Source: Tanypteryx hageni (Eukaryota; Arthropoda; Insecta; Odonata; Petaluridae). From it: a stretch of 64,000 nt of DNA. Shown piece by piece: positions 35,034 through 45,847 of this stretch. Both the position numbers and the translations under genes were made by a program. The notes beneath the pieces are model-generated. The model saw only the letters and a program-made list of their open reading frames with translations. It made no database searches and was not told the DNA's origin. The stretch spans positions 57,472,057 to 57,536,056 of the forward strand of contig CM054120.1 in assembly GCA_028673005.1 (NCBI GenBank), in the 5' to 3' direction. Numbering within the stretch: the first letter of the stretch is position 1; each line of letters opens with the position of its first letter.

Positions 35034-36544
35034 TTGCACAACAAAAAGATAATTAAAAATGAAAGTATATAGATCGATATATGGCACATAGGATTACTCA
35101 AAGCACGATAAAATCAATTTAAATAATGAATAATAGAGCTTATGTCAGGATTTCAACAAAGGATTTCCAACTTACTTGGAAGAATCATTAAATAGTGTCT
35201 ATATAATACATCAAAATACGTACCAAACGATATATATCCCTATTAGAATATAGTATCAAAGAGCGACAAACAGCATACCCGATAAAATTTAAACTACTAA
35301 TAAAGTGAATGAATATAAAAACCTCTAGATTTATACATTAGGTGTCGCTTAATTACTATCACTTGTTTTTTATCAACTGGTAATATTAAACAGGGTCGGA
35401 TTTCTAAAGCAGATGTTAATTTAGATGATATTGTTTATTTTAATTGTTATATTAGTCGTAACTCACTCTATTATAAACTATGAAATGAATTATAATAAAT
35501 GAATATGTGGTTTATACTTCAAATACCCACCTATTAAATTCATAAATGCATAGTAAATTACTTTAATAAAAAATGGGCGAATGAACCGAGCCGTCAGACA
35601 AAGTTGGAATAGCGAGTAGAGAAACAATTAATGAAATATAATTAGTCGTTTAATTTCCCTCGTCATTTAACTTCTTGGAGGAGCGTAAATCTTTTCACAG
35701 TGTCGAAAATTGGAGAATTTCCTATAACTACCAATTAGTTATGTTTAATAAAACTTAAAAATAGTGTCCCAACGAACCGATTCCACCTTACTGTAAGTTA
35801 ATGTAATAATTAAGTTTAAGAAATCGCGAATCAAACTTCGGAATACCGCTTATTTAATTGGAGTCTTTCGAAGTAATTTTACAACAGAAGTCCTTAAAAC
35901 ATCTCTTCCCCATAATTATTGCCGTAATTGTATTCGTTGCAAGGAGATTTCACTGTATGATAAATCTACTGTGGTAAGCTCGAGAAGTTAATCTACATTT
36001 GCTATTCAAATTGAATATATATTCGTTCCTTTTCGGCCAATGTTGATGAAGAAGAAAAAGAAGATATTTCGAAAAAACTAAATCATTCGTGAAGATTGCA
36101 TTATCACCTACTTAAAACGGGTAAAATCTTATAGCACTGTGCATATAATATACCTATATAGATACTACTGTAAAATTATAAACGCTATCCAGACATTTAA
36201 AGCGAATGTTACATATGCTGATTGAAAAATTAATGGCATCTCTGGTAACAAGATTCACTGCTGTAAAGTTTTGTTGTGGAACACGTATTCGAGAGGAAAG
36301 AAAATTTTCTATGCCGTACACTGGACAGATACGTAAAACTGTAATCGCTTTTAGAAAAACGTCGTAAGAGGAAGACGCACAGGTATTACCGCGAGAGAAA
36401 TAAACCTCTATATATTACGTAAAACGTGACAAACCTTATAAATGGCGAAGACCTGATATAAATGTGCGATGAATACGACACTGAGTGCACTCTACTTCTC
36501 GTGAAAACACACAACTTTCTAAAGATTTGGTGGAGTTTGTACAT

Positions 36545-36800
36545 TATAGTACCCACATCCCCCCTCCATTCTCCTTCCCACTAAGCTCCGCTCTCCATAC
36601 TCCATCCCTCTACCCTCCCATTTTCCTCCCTCCCTCTTTCCTCACTGCACCCTCCCTTTTCTTGCATTTTCCCTCCATCAGTCTATCTCGGCCCTCCCTC
36701 TCTTCTCTCTCTCTGGCCTTCCTACCTACGCCCTCCTACGTTCATTCCTCCATACATTCTCCCTACTCATTCTTCGTTCCTTAATTCTTTTTTCCCCTCC
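36545..36800 (+). repeat. Pyrimidine-rich tract of unit D, left block
   Basis: Matches 11210-11440 of unit B. Open frame of about 99 codons is compositional. Confidence 0.75.
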
Positions 36801-36870
36801 TATTATTCATATTTAAAAAAATATTATTTAATTTTATTCTATTTAGTTAATCTCGTTTAACAAATAAATT

Positions 36871-39457
36871 ATTTATTTTTTATTTGGTATTGGGAAATCT
36901 AAGGATATACAATTCCTCCTCATATTTGCATTTGATACACTTAACACTCTGCTCACCACTCCCCCGGCTCCTGATGACAACGAAATACAACAGAAACACA
37001 TACACCACCTACGCCAACACACTCCTCCCACCACAGCATCACCACCATTCCAATACTCCCTTGTAACTCCGCTGGAAGCACTTAAATGTTTACTTAAAAT
37101 CAAGTCTAAAGCACAAGGTGCTGACGAAATTCCAATAGTTTGCCTTCATAAGATTATTCATCTAGTTCTACCCGTTATTACTCATATATTCAATTAGTCG
37201 CTTATGCAAAACAAATTCCCATCGCAATGGAAACTCGCCATACTCCGTCCCATACCTAAGAAAAGTCTTACTACTGAATTAACAGAATTTTGGCCCATCA
37301 GTTTACTTCCTGTATTATCAAAGGCATTTGAAAACGTTTTACATGAACAAATCACATATTTTATAATTAGAAATAATATCCTCGATTCTCTACAATCAGG
37401 ATTCCGAAAATCACACAGCACTACCACAGCACTCCTCAAAATCACTGACGATATCAGATTAGCAATGGACAAAAGGGAAGTCACTATCATGACTCTTCTT
37501 GACTTTAGCAAAGCTTTTGACTCTGTAGATATAAACATACTTCTAACAAAACTGCGTCTCCTGAACTTCTCCTCAGATTCTCTAAACTTAATTAGTTCTT
37601 ACCTGAATGATCGCCATCAAAAGGTCGTAACTGACAATCATTCCTCAAGATGGATTAAAGTGACACGTGGTGTACCACAAGGTTTCACCCTCGGGCCACT
37701 GCTCTTCTCTCTGTACATTAATGACATATCTTCCCAGCTTGCTCACTGTAAATACCACCCTTATGCTGATGATCTCCAAATCTATATGCACTCTTGCACT
37801 ATTGATCTCCCTCTTATCATTGATAAAATGAACCATGACCTCACTTCTTTATCCAAATGGAGCAATGTAAATTTCCTCAAAATTAATTCTTTAAAAAGTC
37901 AGTCTATTATTATCGGGTACCCCAAACTTCTCTCGTCACTAAACTTCTCGGAACTTCCCCCGATTCTGCTCAATAACTCTATCATTCGTTTCCAAAAAAC
38001 TGCAACCAATCTCGGGTTAGTATTCAACGACACATTGACCTGGAATGATCATATAACTAAAATATGTAATACTGTTTACAGTTCACTTCTCTCACATAAA
38101 AGAATTAAAAGCATTACCCATTTCTCCCTTCGCAAGCGACTTATCACCACTCGAGTCCTTTCATACCTCGATTACTGCAATATGGTCTATCAAGATCTAT
38201 CTAACGAGCTATCTCTAAAATTGCAGCGTGCACAAAATTCCTACGTAAGATTCATCTGTGATCTTCAAAAGAGAGACCATGTCACTCAACCTCTATATAA
38301 GTTAGGCTGGCTTCGCACTGAAGCTCGTAGACGTCTTCACCTCCTCTCGTTATTTTACCGAATTATAACTCTTCAAAACCCACAGTATCTGAACTCCAAA
38401 TTTTCCCAAATGAACTCTGTACACGACGCCATTACTAGAGGCACCAATCTCTTCCTGATCCCACATCACAGGACGGAATTTATAATAAATCCTTCCATGT
38501 TACAGCTTGTAGACTTTGGAACGCCCTACCTACTGACCTCCAAAACGCAACATCTCTCTACATATTCAAACATAAATACTTTAAATTGCTGTTCTCTGCC
38601 CAAAATTCAGGTCAGCGTTAACATATTCTTCTTACCTATTGCAAGACGGCTGCATTCACTCTTCCTTACTTAATGAACATTAATTAATTTCTTCGCAGGT
38701 TATCGAGTTCTCACAATGTACAACTCCTGCGACTGTTACCTTTTCACTGTCTAGTGTCTACTAAGATATAGTGTTTATACTAATTCTCATTGTATTATAT
38801 TGTTTTATATCTTTGTGTATTGTTTCATACTATTTTATGCTGTTTTATATCATTCTGTATTGTTTTATACTATTTCGTATTACTTTATGTATTGTTTTAT
38901 ATCATATGTGTTATTTTATATCATTTTTTTTCTTTCTTATGTCATGCATGATCCAAAAACAATCTCCGTATTCATTGTACATATTTCAAGTATATTTCAT
39001 CTTATTCTGCCTATTTATTGTATTATATTCCTTTTTTGCATTACGTTGTTACCTATATATGTATTTTTATGACGGTATACAACGACGCTGTATATACGAA
39101 CACTTACTGTACATACTCCTTTCTATTTAATGTTGTACTATTATATTATCATATGTACACTATCTACGGTTTTCGCAGGATTTTCACAACACCCTTCTCA
39201 GTGGGTGTTTTCTGCGTGGGTTTTACTAGGGAGGACATGCCTATTTTACCTAGGTTTTCCCCACAATCTCTAATCCGTCTTCAATTATATATTTATTACT
39301 CTATATGGTTTAGGTATATACTGTTTATGTAATACGTATTGTAATATCTTACTTTACCATTTCTTATATTTATTATATTGACGAAGGGTTAAATGTAGGA
39401 ATGGACCTTATGGTCTAAATTTCACCCGAATAAAGACGATTATCTATCTATCTATCT
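36871..39457 (+). mobile_element. CR1/jockey-superfamily LINE with long open RT frame
   Basis: Inserted in unit D. Flanked by direct repeats of about 116 bases, 36754-36870 and 39458-39573, present once in unit B (about 11413-11535). The 3' end is a (tcta)n tail after aataaagacg, as in several insect non-LTR families. 5' truncated: no endonuclease is seen. The 3' UTR (38674-39457) is T-rich, with ttttatatcattt-like repeats. Confidence 0.8.
37204..38673 (+). CDS. LINE reverse transcriptase, 489-codon open frame, truncated N-terminus
   Basis: Complete RT domain with motifs in order: QWKLAILRPIPKK, SGFRKSHSTTTALLKI, TLLDFSKAFDSVD (catalytic Asp), VTRGVPQGFTLGPLLFSLY, HPYADDLQIY (YADD), NFLKINSLKSQ and LGLVFNDTLTW, then a C-terminal region with LSYLDYCNMVY. 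The same frame continues upstream (KIKSKAQGADEIP at about 37100) but is cut by TAG at 37195-37197, so the annotated start is only the first Met after that stop and the true protein was longer. The C-terminal end may be frameshifted relative to relatives. Enzymatic residues appear intact; with no endonuclease the copy is not autonomous. Confidence 0.88.
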   Translation: MQNKFPSQWKLAILRPIPKKSLTTELTEFWPISLLPVLSKAFENVLHEQITYFIIRNNILDSLQSGFRKSHSTTTALLKITDDIRLAMDKREVTIMTLLDFSKAFDSVDINILLTKLRLLNFSSDSLNLISSYLNDRHQKVVTDNHSSRWIKVTRGVPQGFTLGPLLFSLYINDISSQLAHCKYHPYADDLQIYMHSCTIDLPLIIDKMNHDLTSLSKWSNVNFLKINSLKSQSIIIGYPKLLSSLNFSELPPILLNNSIIRFQKTATNLGLVFNDTLTWNDHITKICNTVYSSLLSHKRIKSITHFSLRKRLITTRVLSYLDYCNMVYQDLSNELSLKLQRAQNSYVRFICDLQKRDHVTQPLYKLGWLRTEARRRLHLLSLFYRIITLQNPQYLNSKFSQMNSVHDAITRGTNLFLIPHHRTEFIINPSMLQLVDFGTPYLLTSKTQHLSTYSNINTLNCCSLPKIQVSVNIFFLPIARRLHSLFLT

Positions 39458-39649
39458 ACATTCTCCCTCCTCCTTCTTCATTCCTTAATTCTGTTTTCCC
39501 CTCCTATTATTCATATTTTTATAATATTATTTCATTTTATTCAATTTAGCTAATCTCGCTTAACAAATTAATTGTAGTGTCAAATTGGCAATTATTAAAA
39601 AGATTACATTATAAAAATTACAAATTATTATTCCATTATTCCTCCCTCC

Positions 39650-40320
39650 AACCTCCCTTCTCCACTTTCCTTACTTCATCCCTCTCTCCCTCCACCTTCC
39701 CCTCTCCCTTCATCCTTATTCTCTCCCTCCATCCTTTTCTCTCCCTTCATCCTTATTCTCTCCCTCCATCCTTTTCTCTCCCTTCATCCTTTCCCTCTCC
39801 CTCCAACTTCCCCTCTCCCTCCATCCTTACCCACTCCCTCCATCCTTCCTCTCTCCCTCCTTCCTTCCCCTCTCCCTCCGTCCTTCCCCTCTCCCTCCGT
39901 CCTTCCCCTCTCCCTCTCTCCTTCCTCTCTCCCTCCATCCATCCTCTCTCCCTCCATCCTTTTTCTATCCCTCCATCATTCCTCTCGCTCTCTCCAATCC
40001 TCCTCTCTTCCCCCTCCCTCCCTCAGCACCCTCTTCCCTACCTCCCTTTACCTTGCTTCCCTCCTCCTTCCCTCAGCCCCACTCTTCTCTTCCCCTTCCT
40101 TCTCTCAGCCCGCTTTTCCTTACCTCACTTCTCCTTGCTTCCCTCCCTCCCTCAGCCCCACTCCTCTCTTCCTCAGTCACACTTCACACTCCCTTGTCAT
40201 ATCTTTCTTCCCCTTCCTCATTTCTTCTCTGCTTACTTTCTCCCTCCTCTCTCAGCCCTTCATTCCTTTCTTTTTTCCTTTACTTCTTCATTCTCCATTA
40301 CATCTTCATTGTTTTTTCTC
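39650..40320 (+). repeat. Pyrimidine minisatellite, ~18-base unit
   Basis: Core 39660-39980 is built from variants of ctctccctccatccttcc, followed by looser ccctcagcc repeats to 40320. The 270-codon open frame and its antisense purine counterpart are artefacts. Related irregular tracts end the other units. Confidence 0.85.
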
Positions 40321-40520
40321 ATTTCCTCTATGAATTCTGGATTTTTTCGTGAATTTTCTATAGGCAAAGCATTTTTATATTTGACTTGATTTTCTCTGCC
40401 AATTTTTAATTTTCTTCCTACAACCTTGATCAAGTTATTCGCGATTTATTATGTTGACACTCACAATCAGACTAACGGACAGACAGCATAGCCTTTTGTT
40501 GTTATTTTTGTGATTCTTTG

Positions 40521-40814
40521 AAGTCATGAGGTCATGAGGTGGCCATGTTAGATTTGTTATTAGTTTGATTAATGAAGATTTTAACGTCAATTGACGGTAT
40601 ATTTATATATATATATATATATATATATAAAGTTTTTTGTGGCATTTATTAGGTTTATTGTTTTTGCTAGTCCTTATGAGGAATCATATTTTTCCACTCT
40701 TATCTCATTTTAATTCTCTAAAGCGACCACCTCTCAAGGCGTCCAGTATCACATGGAACCATATGTGGTCGTCTTAGGGACGATTTAGTCAGCATACGTG
40801 TATGTATATGCATA
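40521..40814. other. Short AT-rich stretch with (AT)n
   Basis: Contains a TA repeat at 40600-40630 and the direct repeat gaggtcatgaggt near 40528. No gene is seen. Confidence 0.5.
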
Positions 40815-41588
40815 TCATTATATATAGACGTTCCTTACAGAGGAGGAGGATATAACATATAGGAGGATACTAATGTTTAGGCACTTCCATATGATATGGA
40901 GATTCGAAACTTTTTTCTTAGGTAGGATTTTGTGCAAAACCGACTAGAAAAAACGAAAATCTCGAAAAAGGTCAACAATGCGGCTGCTAAAAATTCCCAA
41001 TTGTTTAAACAAATTTTCAAGGTTTATGTAGTTTCGCATGTGCTACGGAGTTGAAATTTTTATATAAGTAGAATTCTTAAAATAAAACGAAATAGGGATT
41101 ATACAAATTTTAATAATTAATTTGTTTGGCAGTTAAAAATTCTTAAAGTTTAAACAAATAGATAACTGTTTAGGTGCTACGGTAAGAGCTAGGAAGCTGA
41201 AATTTTCAAGTTATTTACAAAATAGTGCATTTGCACAAATTAACATTTAAATCTCTCCATAAATATATTGCGGCGGCCTTTAAAAATGTTTAAAATTTAA
41301 ACAATTAGAAAATATCATTTCACTTCTAGAAGTGCTACAACTTAAAAATTTGGCAGAAATGTGTAGCATTAGTACCACATAATGGAGAAAGTATAAAATT
41401 ATTAAAATTTCAATGTTTGGGGATTGTTTTACTCTATTATTTTCACGTAAGAGAAAAACGAAAATCGCTGAGGAGGTGAAACATTTAGAATTAAAATAAT
41501 ATATTTAATGATGAAATATTTGTTTGAAAAATAAATTTATTTTCTAGGTGAGATGAAATGCTTGCAGAGTGCAAGCACCTTTTACTAG
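40815..41588 (+). mobile_element. Single Helitron-like copy
   Basis: Begins TCATTATATATAGACG after an A, shares ggaggatactaatgttta and the body of the copies at 6510-8058, and ends with the hairpin tgcttgcagagtgcaagca and CTAG at 41585-41588 followed by T. 774 bases, no coding capacity. Confidence 0.75.
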
Positions 41589-41639
41589 TATATAATATAT
41601 AAACAAACAGCTAAGAAAAAATAAAAGATGAAGACAGAC

Positions 41640-42780
41640 TTGGGACTTAGAAAAACTGAAAGAAAGGCAGGGATGTAGTCAGCATGAAATTGGAAGATCG
41701 CCTGAGAAATTTGGATAACAAACCAAAGACCGTGAATATAGAAATGGAAGAAATTAAAACCAGTGTCAAGGATACTTTGGATAAAGCGATTGGAAAAATA
41801 GAGAGGAAAATCGGAAAACTATGGATCACTAACGAAATGCTGGAGTAATTGGATGAGAGACGAAAATGGAAAAACGTTAACTGTGAAGAAGGTAGAGTCA
41901 ACTACAGATGCGTTGAGAAGGGTAACAGATAAAGCTAGAGAAAATTGTATAAAAGAAAAATGTTATGAAACAACAAATGGAGAATTTAGGACGATACGAT
42001 ATGATGTACGCTAGGGCACTGGAATTAGAAGATAAGAAGTCTAATGGATTTCGTGGTAAAGGAATTATGAATACGGATGGGAATTTAGTCTCAGAAACAA
42101 AGTATGTAGCACAGGTATGGGAAAAATACATTAAGGAACTATGCAGCAAGCAGGCAGGATCGGCAAAAATAGAACTGGAAGATAAGAAAAACATTGAAGA
42201 AGACAGCTTAGGACCAAGTATTATGTAGAGCGAAGTAGAAAAAGCGATAGTGGAACTAAAGAAAAGGAAAACCACAGGCAGCGATGGAATACCGGCTGAA
42301 GTATTGAATGTCATAGGATCAGAACGACAAAGGGGTCAAGAAATTAATTAATAAGATTTAGACATGGGAGAGTGGCCTCGGGATTTTCTAGAAGTAACAA
42401 TGATCCCACTAAAGAAGGAGCCAAAGGCAATGCAGTGCAAAGACTACAGTACAATAAGCCTTCTGTCACACACCTCGAAGATCATCGCAGGATTCTTAAT
42501 AAAAGCCTGGAGAAAAAGGCAGAATAAATGCTAGGAGAAGATCAATTCGGTTTCACAAAAGGACGAGGAACTAGAGACGCTATGGGAGTAGTTAGAGTCA
42601 TATCAGAAAGGACAATAGAGTACAGTCAATATATCTGCGTATGTTTCGTAGATTGGCGGAAGCCCTTTGATAGAATAAATTGGGTAATGCTGATGAAGAT
42701 ATTAAAGGATTAAGGTGTAGACTGGAAAGACAGGAGACTGATCAGGAATCTATATGTGAATAAAGTTGTAATGGTCAGGT
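41640..42780 (+). pseudogene. RTE-like LINE ORF2 fragment
   Basis: Pieces of one LINE polyprotein in shifting frames: linker (ERKIGKLWITNEML), ARALELEDKKSNGFRGKGIM and VAQVWEKYIKELC (41990-42150), EVEKAIVELKKRKTTGSDG (42236-42292), GEWPRDFLEVTMIPLKKEPK (about 42366), ISLLSHTSKII, and LGEDQFGFTKGRGTRDAMG with FVDWRKPFDRINW (42531-42680). It ends before the YADD box at 42780, where a foldback arm begins. At least three frameshifts and several stops make it inactive. Same family as 1313-2149 and 5437-5640. Confidence 0.85.
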
Positions 42781-42875
42781 GCTTCGACATCCCCGGGGCC
42801 TCGCCAACCTGAAGTCGTCTGATTGGTGAGTGTTCACTGGGTTTCCTCATCCAAACACCTTGTTGACATCCATAT
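42779..42875. mobile_element. Partial foldback arm
   Basis: Matches the right arm of the foldback element at 30050-30200 (gcttcgacatccccgggg onwards to gacatccata) and truncates the RTE LINE on its left. Confidence 0.75.
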
Positions 42876-42892
42876 ACATATATATATATATA

Positions 42893-43263
42893 TTCATTCA
42901 TTCGTGTTCTGTCTTGCGACAGGTCCTACCAATTAATTAATTAATTGGTTTTGACTAGGGAATATACATACACGGTGTGGTGGTTTCCCGTTGCCTTCCA
43001 CACCGAACTCGCACACAAAAGGGGGGAGGGAAACCCGGTGCCGGCATTTGCCTGCTCTTACGAAGAACACCAGGGGGGCCAACGGCTTAACGTCCTTTCC
43101 GAAGGACGGAACAGCTGAATTTGCGCGGTCTCCTCAAACCACGCAAACAGGGGGCCGGGCGACCCTGGGAAAAAATCCTACTCTCGCAGGATTCGTACCC
43201 GATGACTTTTTCAAGCATCGGGCGAGTAGCAGCCAGCGTCCTAACCACTACACCACCGGCACC

Positions 43264-43264
<1 letters not shown>
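42893..43264 (-). mobile_element. tRNA-derived SINE
   Basis: On the minus strand from 43264: a tRNA-like head with A-box gtagtggttaggacg and B-box gggtacgaatcc, then a unique body, a region containing ggaaggcaacgggaaacc (shared with the LINE leader at 1573), aattaatt repeats and a (gaat)n tail at 42890-42905. It lies within TA repeats (42876-42892 and 43265-43294). A tRNA-type pol III promoter, unrelated body and simple-repeat tail define a SINE. Confidence 0.8.
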
Positions 43265-43294
<30 letters not shown>

Positions 43295-43826
43295 TGCTGT
43301 CCCTTTGTGGTGTTTTAAGAATACTGGTTGTGTTCTTTTCCTCCGTCCGGCAGCACTCCATATCTTCTCCCCGGTCTCTGGATCTTGTGGTGTCGCATGG
43401 TGATCTACTTGGAAGTCCTTTACGCGGAATAATAACTCACGAGTTCCTTTTTATTTCAATTATTCTTTCAATAGTAACAATCGTCGTACCTTTGAGTGAC
43501 CTACTCTATTCACCCAGTCAACAATATTTAAACCCTATTTCGATCACCCTGACTCGACCCGTGTCTATTTCCTTGACCGGTTTGTACGAGAGAGAGCAAT
43601 CTCTTCACATAGCCCGCAGCAACAATCTCCTTTCTTACCACACCAGCTCCCCTCCGGTGGCGTCCCTCATTACTCATTGTGTCCTGATTGTCGCTGCCGT
43701 TTTAATGTTAATATATATTCTATTTATGTCTCTTAACAATCCCTACTTCAGCGCGTGGGTCGAATTTAATACCGTATTGTTACTATTACGCAGTAGCGTA
43801 CAAATTACATTTATTGATTTTTCAAC
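43295..43826. other. Unclassified block between AT repeats
   Basis: A moderately GC-rich block bounded by (AT)n at both ends (43265-43294 and 43827-43846). The minus strand begins tgtaatttg after the repeat and holds tttaaatattg in its middle, faintly like a solo LTR with a TATA region, but matching ends and target duplications are not clear. An open plus-strand frame through it has no recognisable domain. Confidence 0.3.
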
Positions 43827-43846
43827 TATATATATATATATATAAG

Positions 43847-44545
43847 GAAATGTAAAATGGATATATGGATGTCAACAAGGTGTTGGGATGAGGAAACCCA
43901 GTGAACACTCACCAATCATACGACTTCAGGTTGGCGAGGCACCGGGGATGTCGAAGCGACACACGTAAAAGAACACTAAAACACAGAAACATCACAAACG
44001 TTGAAGCTTTCGGAATTGTTCCATCATCAGCTACAGAGAGTGAACTGATGGCGGTGACACTGGGTGGAGGCATGGGGGTGGAAGGGTAGTGCGAAAAGGT
44101 CGAGGATTGGAGGATACAGAGGGGGTTGGGGATTGGTAGGGGGTTGGGAGAAGACAGAAAGGGAGTGAAAAGCTATCGAAGGTTGAGACCAGGGGGAGTG
44201 AAGGAGTTTAGGAGATGGATATGCGAAAGCTCCCACTGACGGAGTTGGGGAGCCGAAGCATTGTCGGGGAGAGCGCGAATGACTCTCATTGTGAAGCAGT
44301 TGTTAAACTTTAAATTATGTTTGTTCGCATGAACGGCGACCGGCAGCGGTCGTTTGAGAATGACGCTGTTGCGGTGGCCGTTCATCCCAGTGTCACTGCC
44401 ATCAGTTGTCTCTCTCGCTAGCTGAAGAAGGAATCTTTCCGAAAGCTTCTACGTTATGTTTCCGTGTTGTTTTTAGTGTTATTTTACGTGTGTCGCTTCG
44501 ACATCCCCAGGGCCTCGCCAACTTGAAGTCGACCTATTGGTGAGT
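43847..44545. mobile_element. Foldback element with ~420-base interior
   Basis: Left arm 43847-44010 matches 29871-30017 (tggatgtcaacaaggtg onward); right arm 44408-44545 contains ctgaagaagg, ccgaaagctt and gcttcgacatcccc. The interior includes cagtgtcactgcc, the reverse complement of ggcggtgacactg near 44050, so it is also partly self-complementary. No coding region is recognised. Confidence 0.65.
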
Positions 44546-45459
44546 GTGTGTATAGTGAAAATTAAAGTATATCCAAACTTTGACGTTATTTCTGCAGACT
44601 TGTTGATAATTGACTCAATTTTTTTGCAAGTACTCTAATTAACCGATTCCAAGACGAGTTTCTTTCCCAAATTTCAGCATGCAAAAATCGAGGGTCGTCT
44701 TAAATTCGAGTACAAATATGGGTTACATATTTAATCGATATTTTTACAACGAATGAAACATAAGATAAAATAATGGTAGCTACTGAAAGTTTTCATTGCA
44801 AAATTATAATCCAGATTTCAATTAATACAGTATTAATTTTTAAATAAATTTGAAAATTATTTTTTTCCACAAACAAAAATTTGTAACAAATCATTTCAAC
44901 GAATTAACAAACTATACCTCCTACTGAATATGTTTGTGTGAAATACACACTGAACACACATGTACAAATGACATGTTCTTTAATGAACTAGAGAAATACT
45001 GAATTTAATTTTTGAATGATGGTGTTCAATGAACAAGTTTGGAAACAATTTTCTAAAGTGAACTAAGCTTGATTGATAGATTAATAGCATTTTGAGGAAG
45101 TAAAACAAATGACGGCGTAGTTCATAGGGTTTCTCACATTCAACAGTTTTATGGCACAAATGATCTAATTGTGATTTTGTCTTACATTCGTTTTATATAC
45201 ATCACCCTCTACTTTAAAATAGCTGATCATGTAGAGATAAGAAACACAAATGCACAGGGAGTGATATCAAAGGAATTTATATAGTTATGATGCCAATTTT
45301 AATCCGATAGTAGTGAAGTACACAGAAGAAACCAATATTTGTAAAACCAGTAGAAAGTCAATGTCATTGAAGTAAATTTGGGTAGATGGAAACTCTTGTA
45401 ACAAGAACTCGAAAGTGGTAAATCTAGTTGGAAATCAGTCGGTGATAAAAAATGTGGTC
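44546..45459. other. AT-rich stretch, nothing recognised
   Basis: No conserved frame, RNA gene or paired termini could be supported. Confidence 0.4.
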
Positions 45460-45467
45460 ATATACAT

Positions 45468-45805
45468 CAGCGGTGAGCAACCAATGGCCTGCGAGCCGCA
45501 TGTGGCCTCCGGGAGAATTTTATGTGGCCCGTGAAGCTATGATTAAAAAGCTATCCGTAAAATTTAACATAAATTCATATAATATACATTCAAATTATGA
45601 CAATAAAACATTTCAGATTGAAATGTTAACCCTATAATGTAATTTAGATATGATTTTCACTGATATGATACCTCAAAATATCTACTTAATGTCCGATTCA
45701 AAATATAACTTGCCCGCCGAAACATTGACAACTTGCAATGCAGCCCGCCCAGGAATTCGCAACCACCAATGCAGACTGCCATATAGAAAAGGTTTCTCAC
45801 CACTG
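45468..45805. mobile_element. hAT-type MITE
   Basis: Termini cagcggtgagcaacc and, on the other strand, cagtggtgagaaacc are inverted. They are flanked by eight bases atatacat (45460-45467) and atagacat (45806-45813), seven of eight identical. CAG-type ends and an 8-bp duplication indicate hAT. Interior gcgagccgcatgtggcc is typical of such elements. Non-coding, 338 bases. Confidence 0.7.
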
Positions 45806-45847
45806 ATAGACATGATATAGAAAAACATGCAGTTGAATTTGTGCATA

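Larger units (their letters stand above)
28450..40520 (+). repeat. Large duplication unit D (carries decayed gene copy 4)
   Basis: Same block order as unit C but enlarged by a Helitron (29810-31191) and a LINE (36871-39457). Anchors: 28566, 31670 (gatcacc), 33484 (caattaattcaag), small gene remnant near 34972, AT-rich block at 36006, pyrimidine tracts 36545-36800 and 39650-40320, ending with a further copy of the gaattttc...gcttgacactc block at 40330-40520, which would begin a fifth unit but is not continued. Confidence 0.7.

Noticed and set aside
38771..39332. Phe/Tyr/Ile-rich frames after the LINE RT
   Set aside because: They lie in the T-rich LINE 3' UTR with ttttat repeats; not coding.
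39577..40389. 270-codon open frame rich in SPPS/LHPS
   Set aside because: Artefact of the ~18-base pyrimidine minisatellite; the antisense Glu/Gly/Arg frame is equally artefactual.
42991..43845. 284-codon plus-strand frame
   Set aside because: It runs antisense through the SINE, then an AT repeat, then the unclassified block; no single protein would span these.
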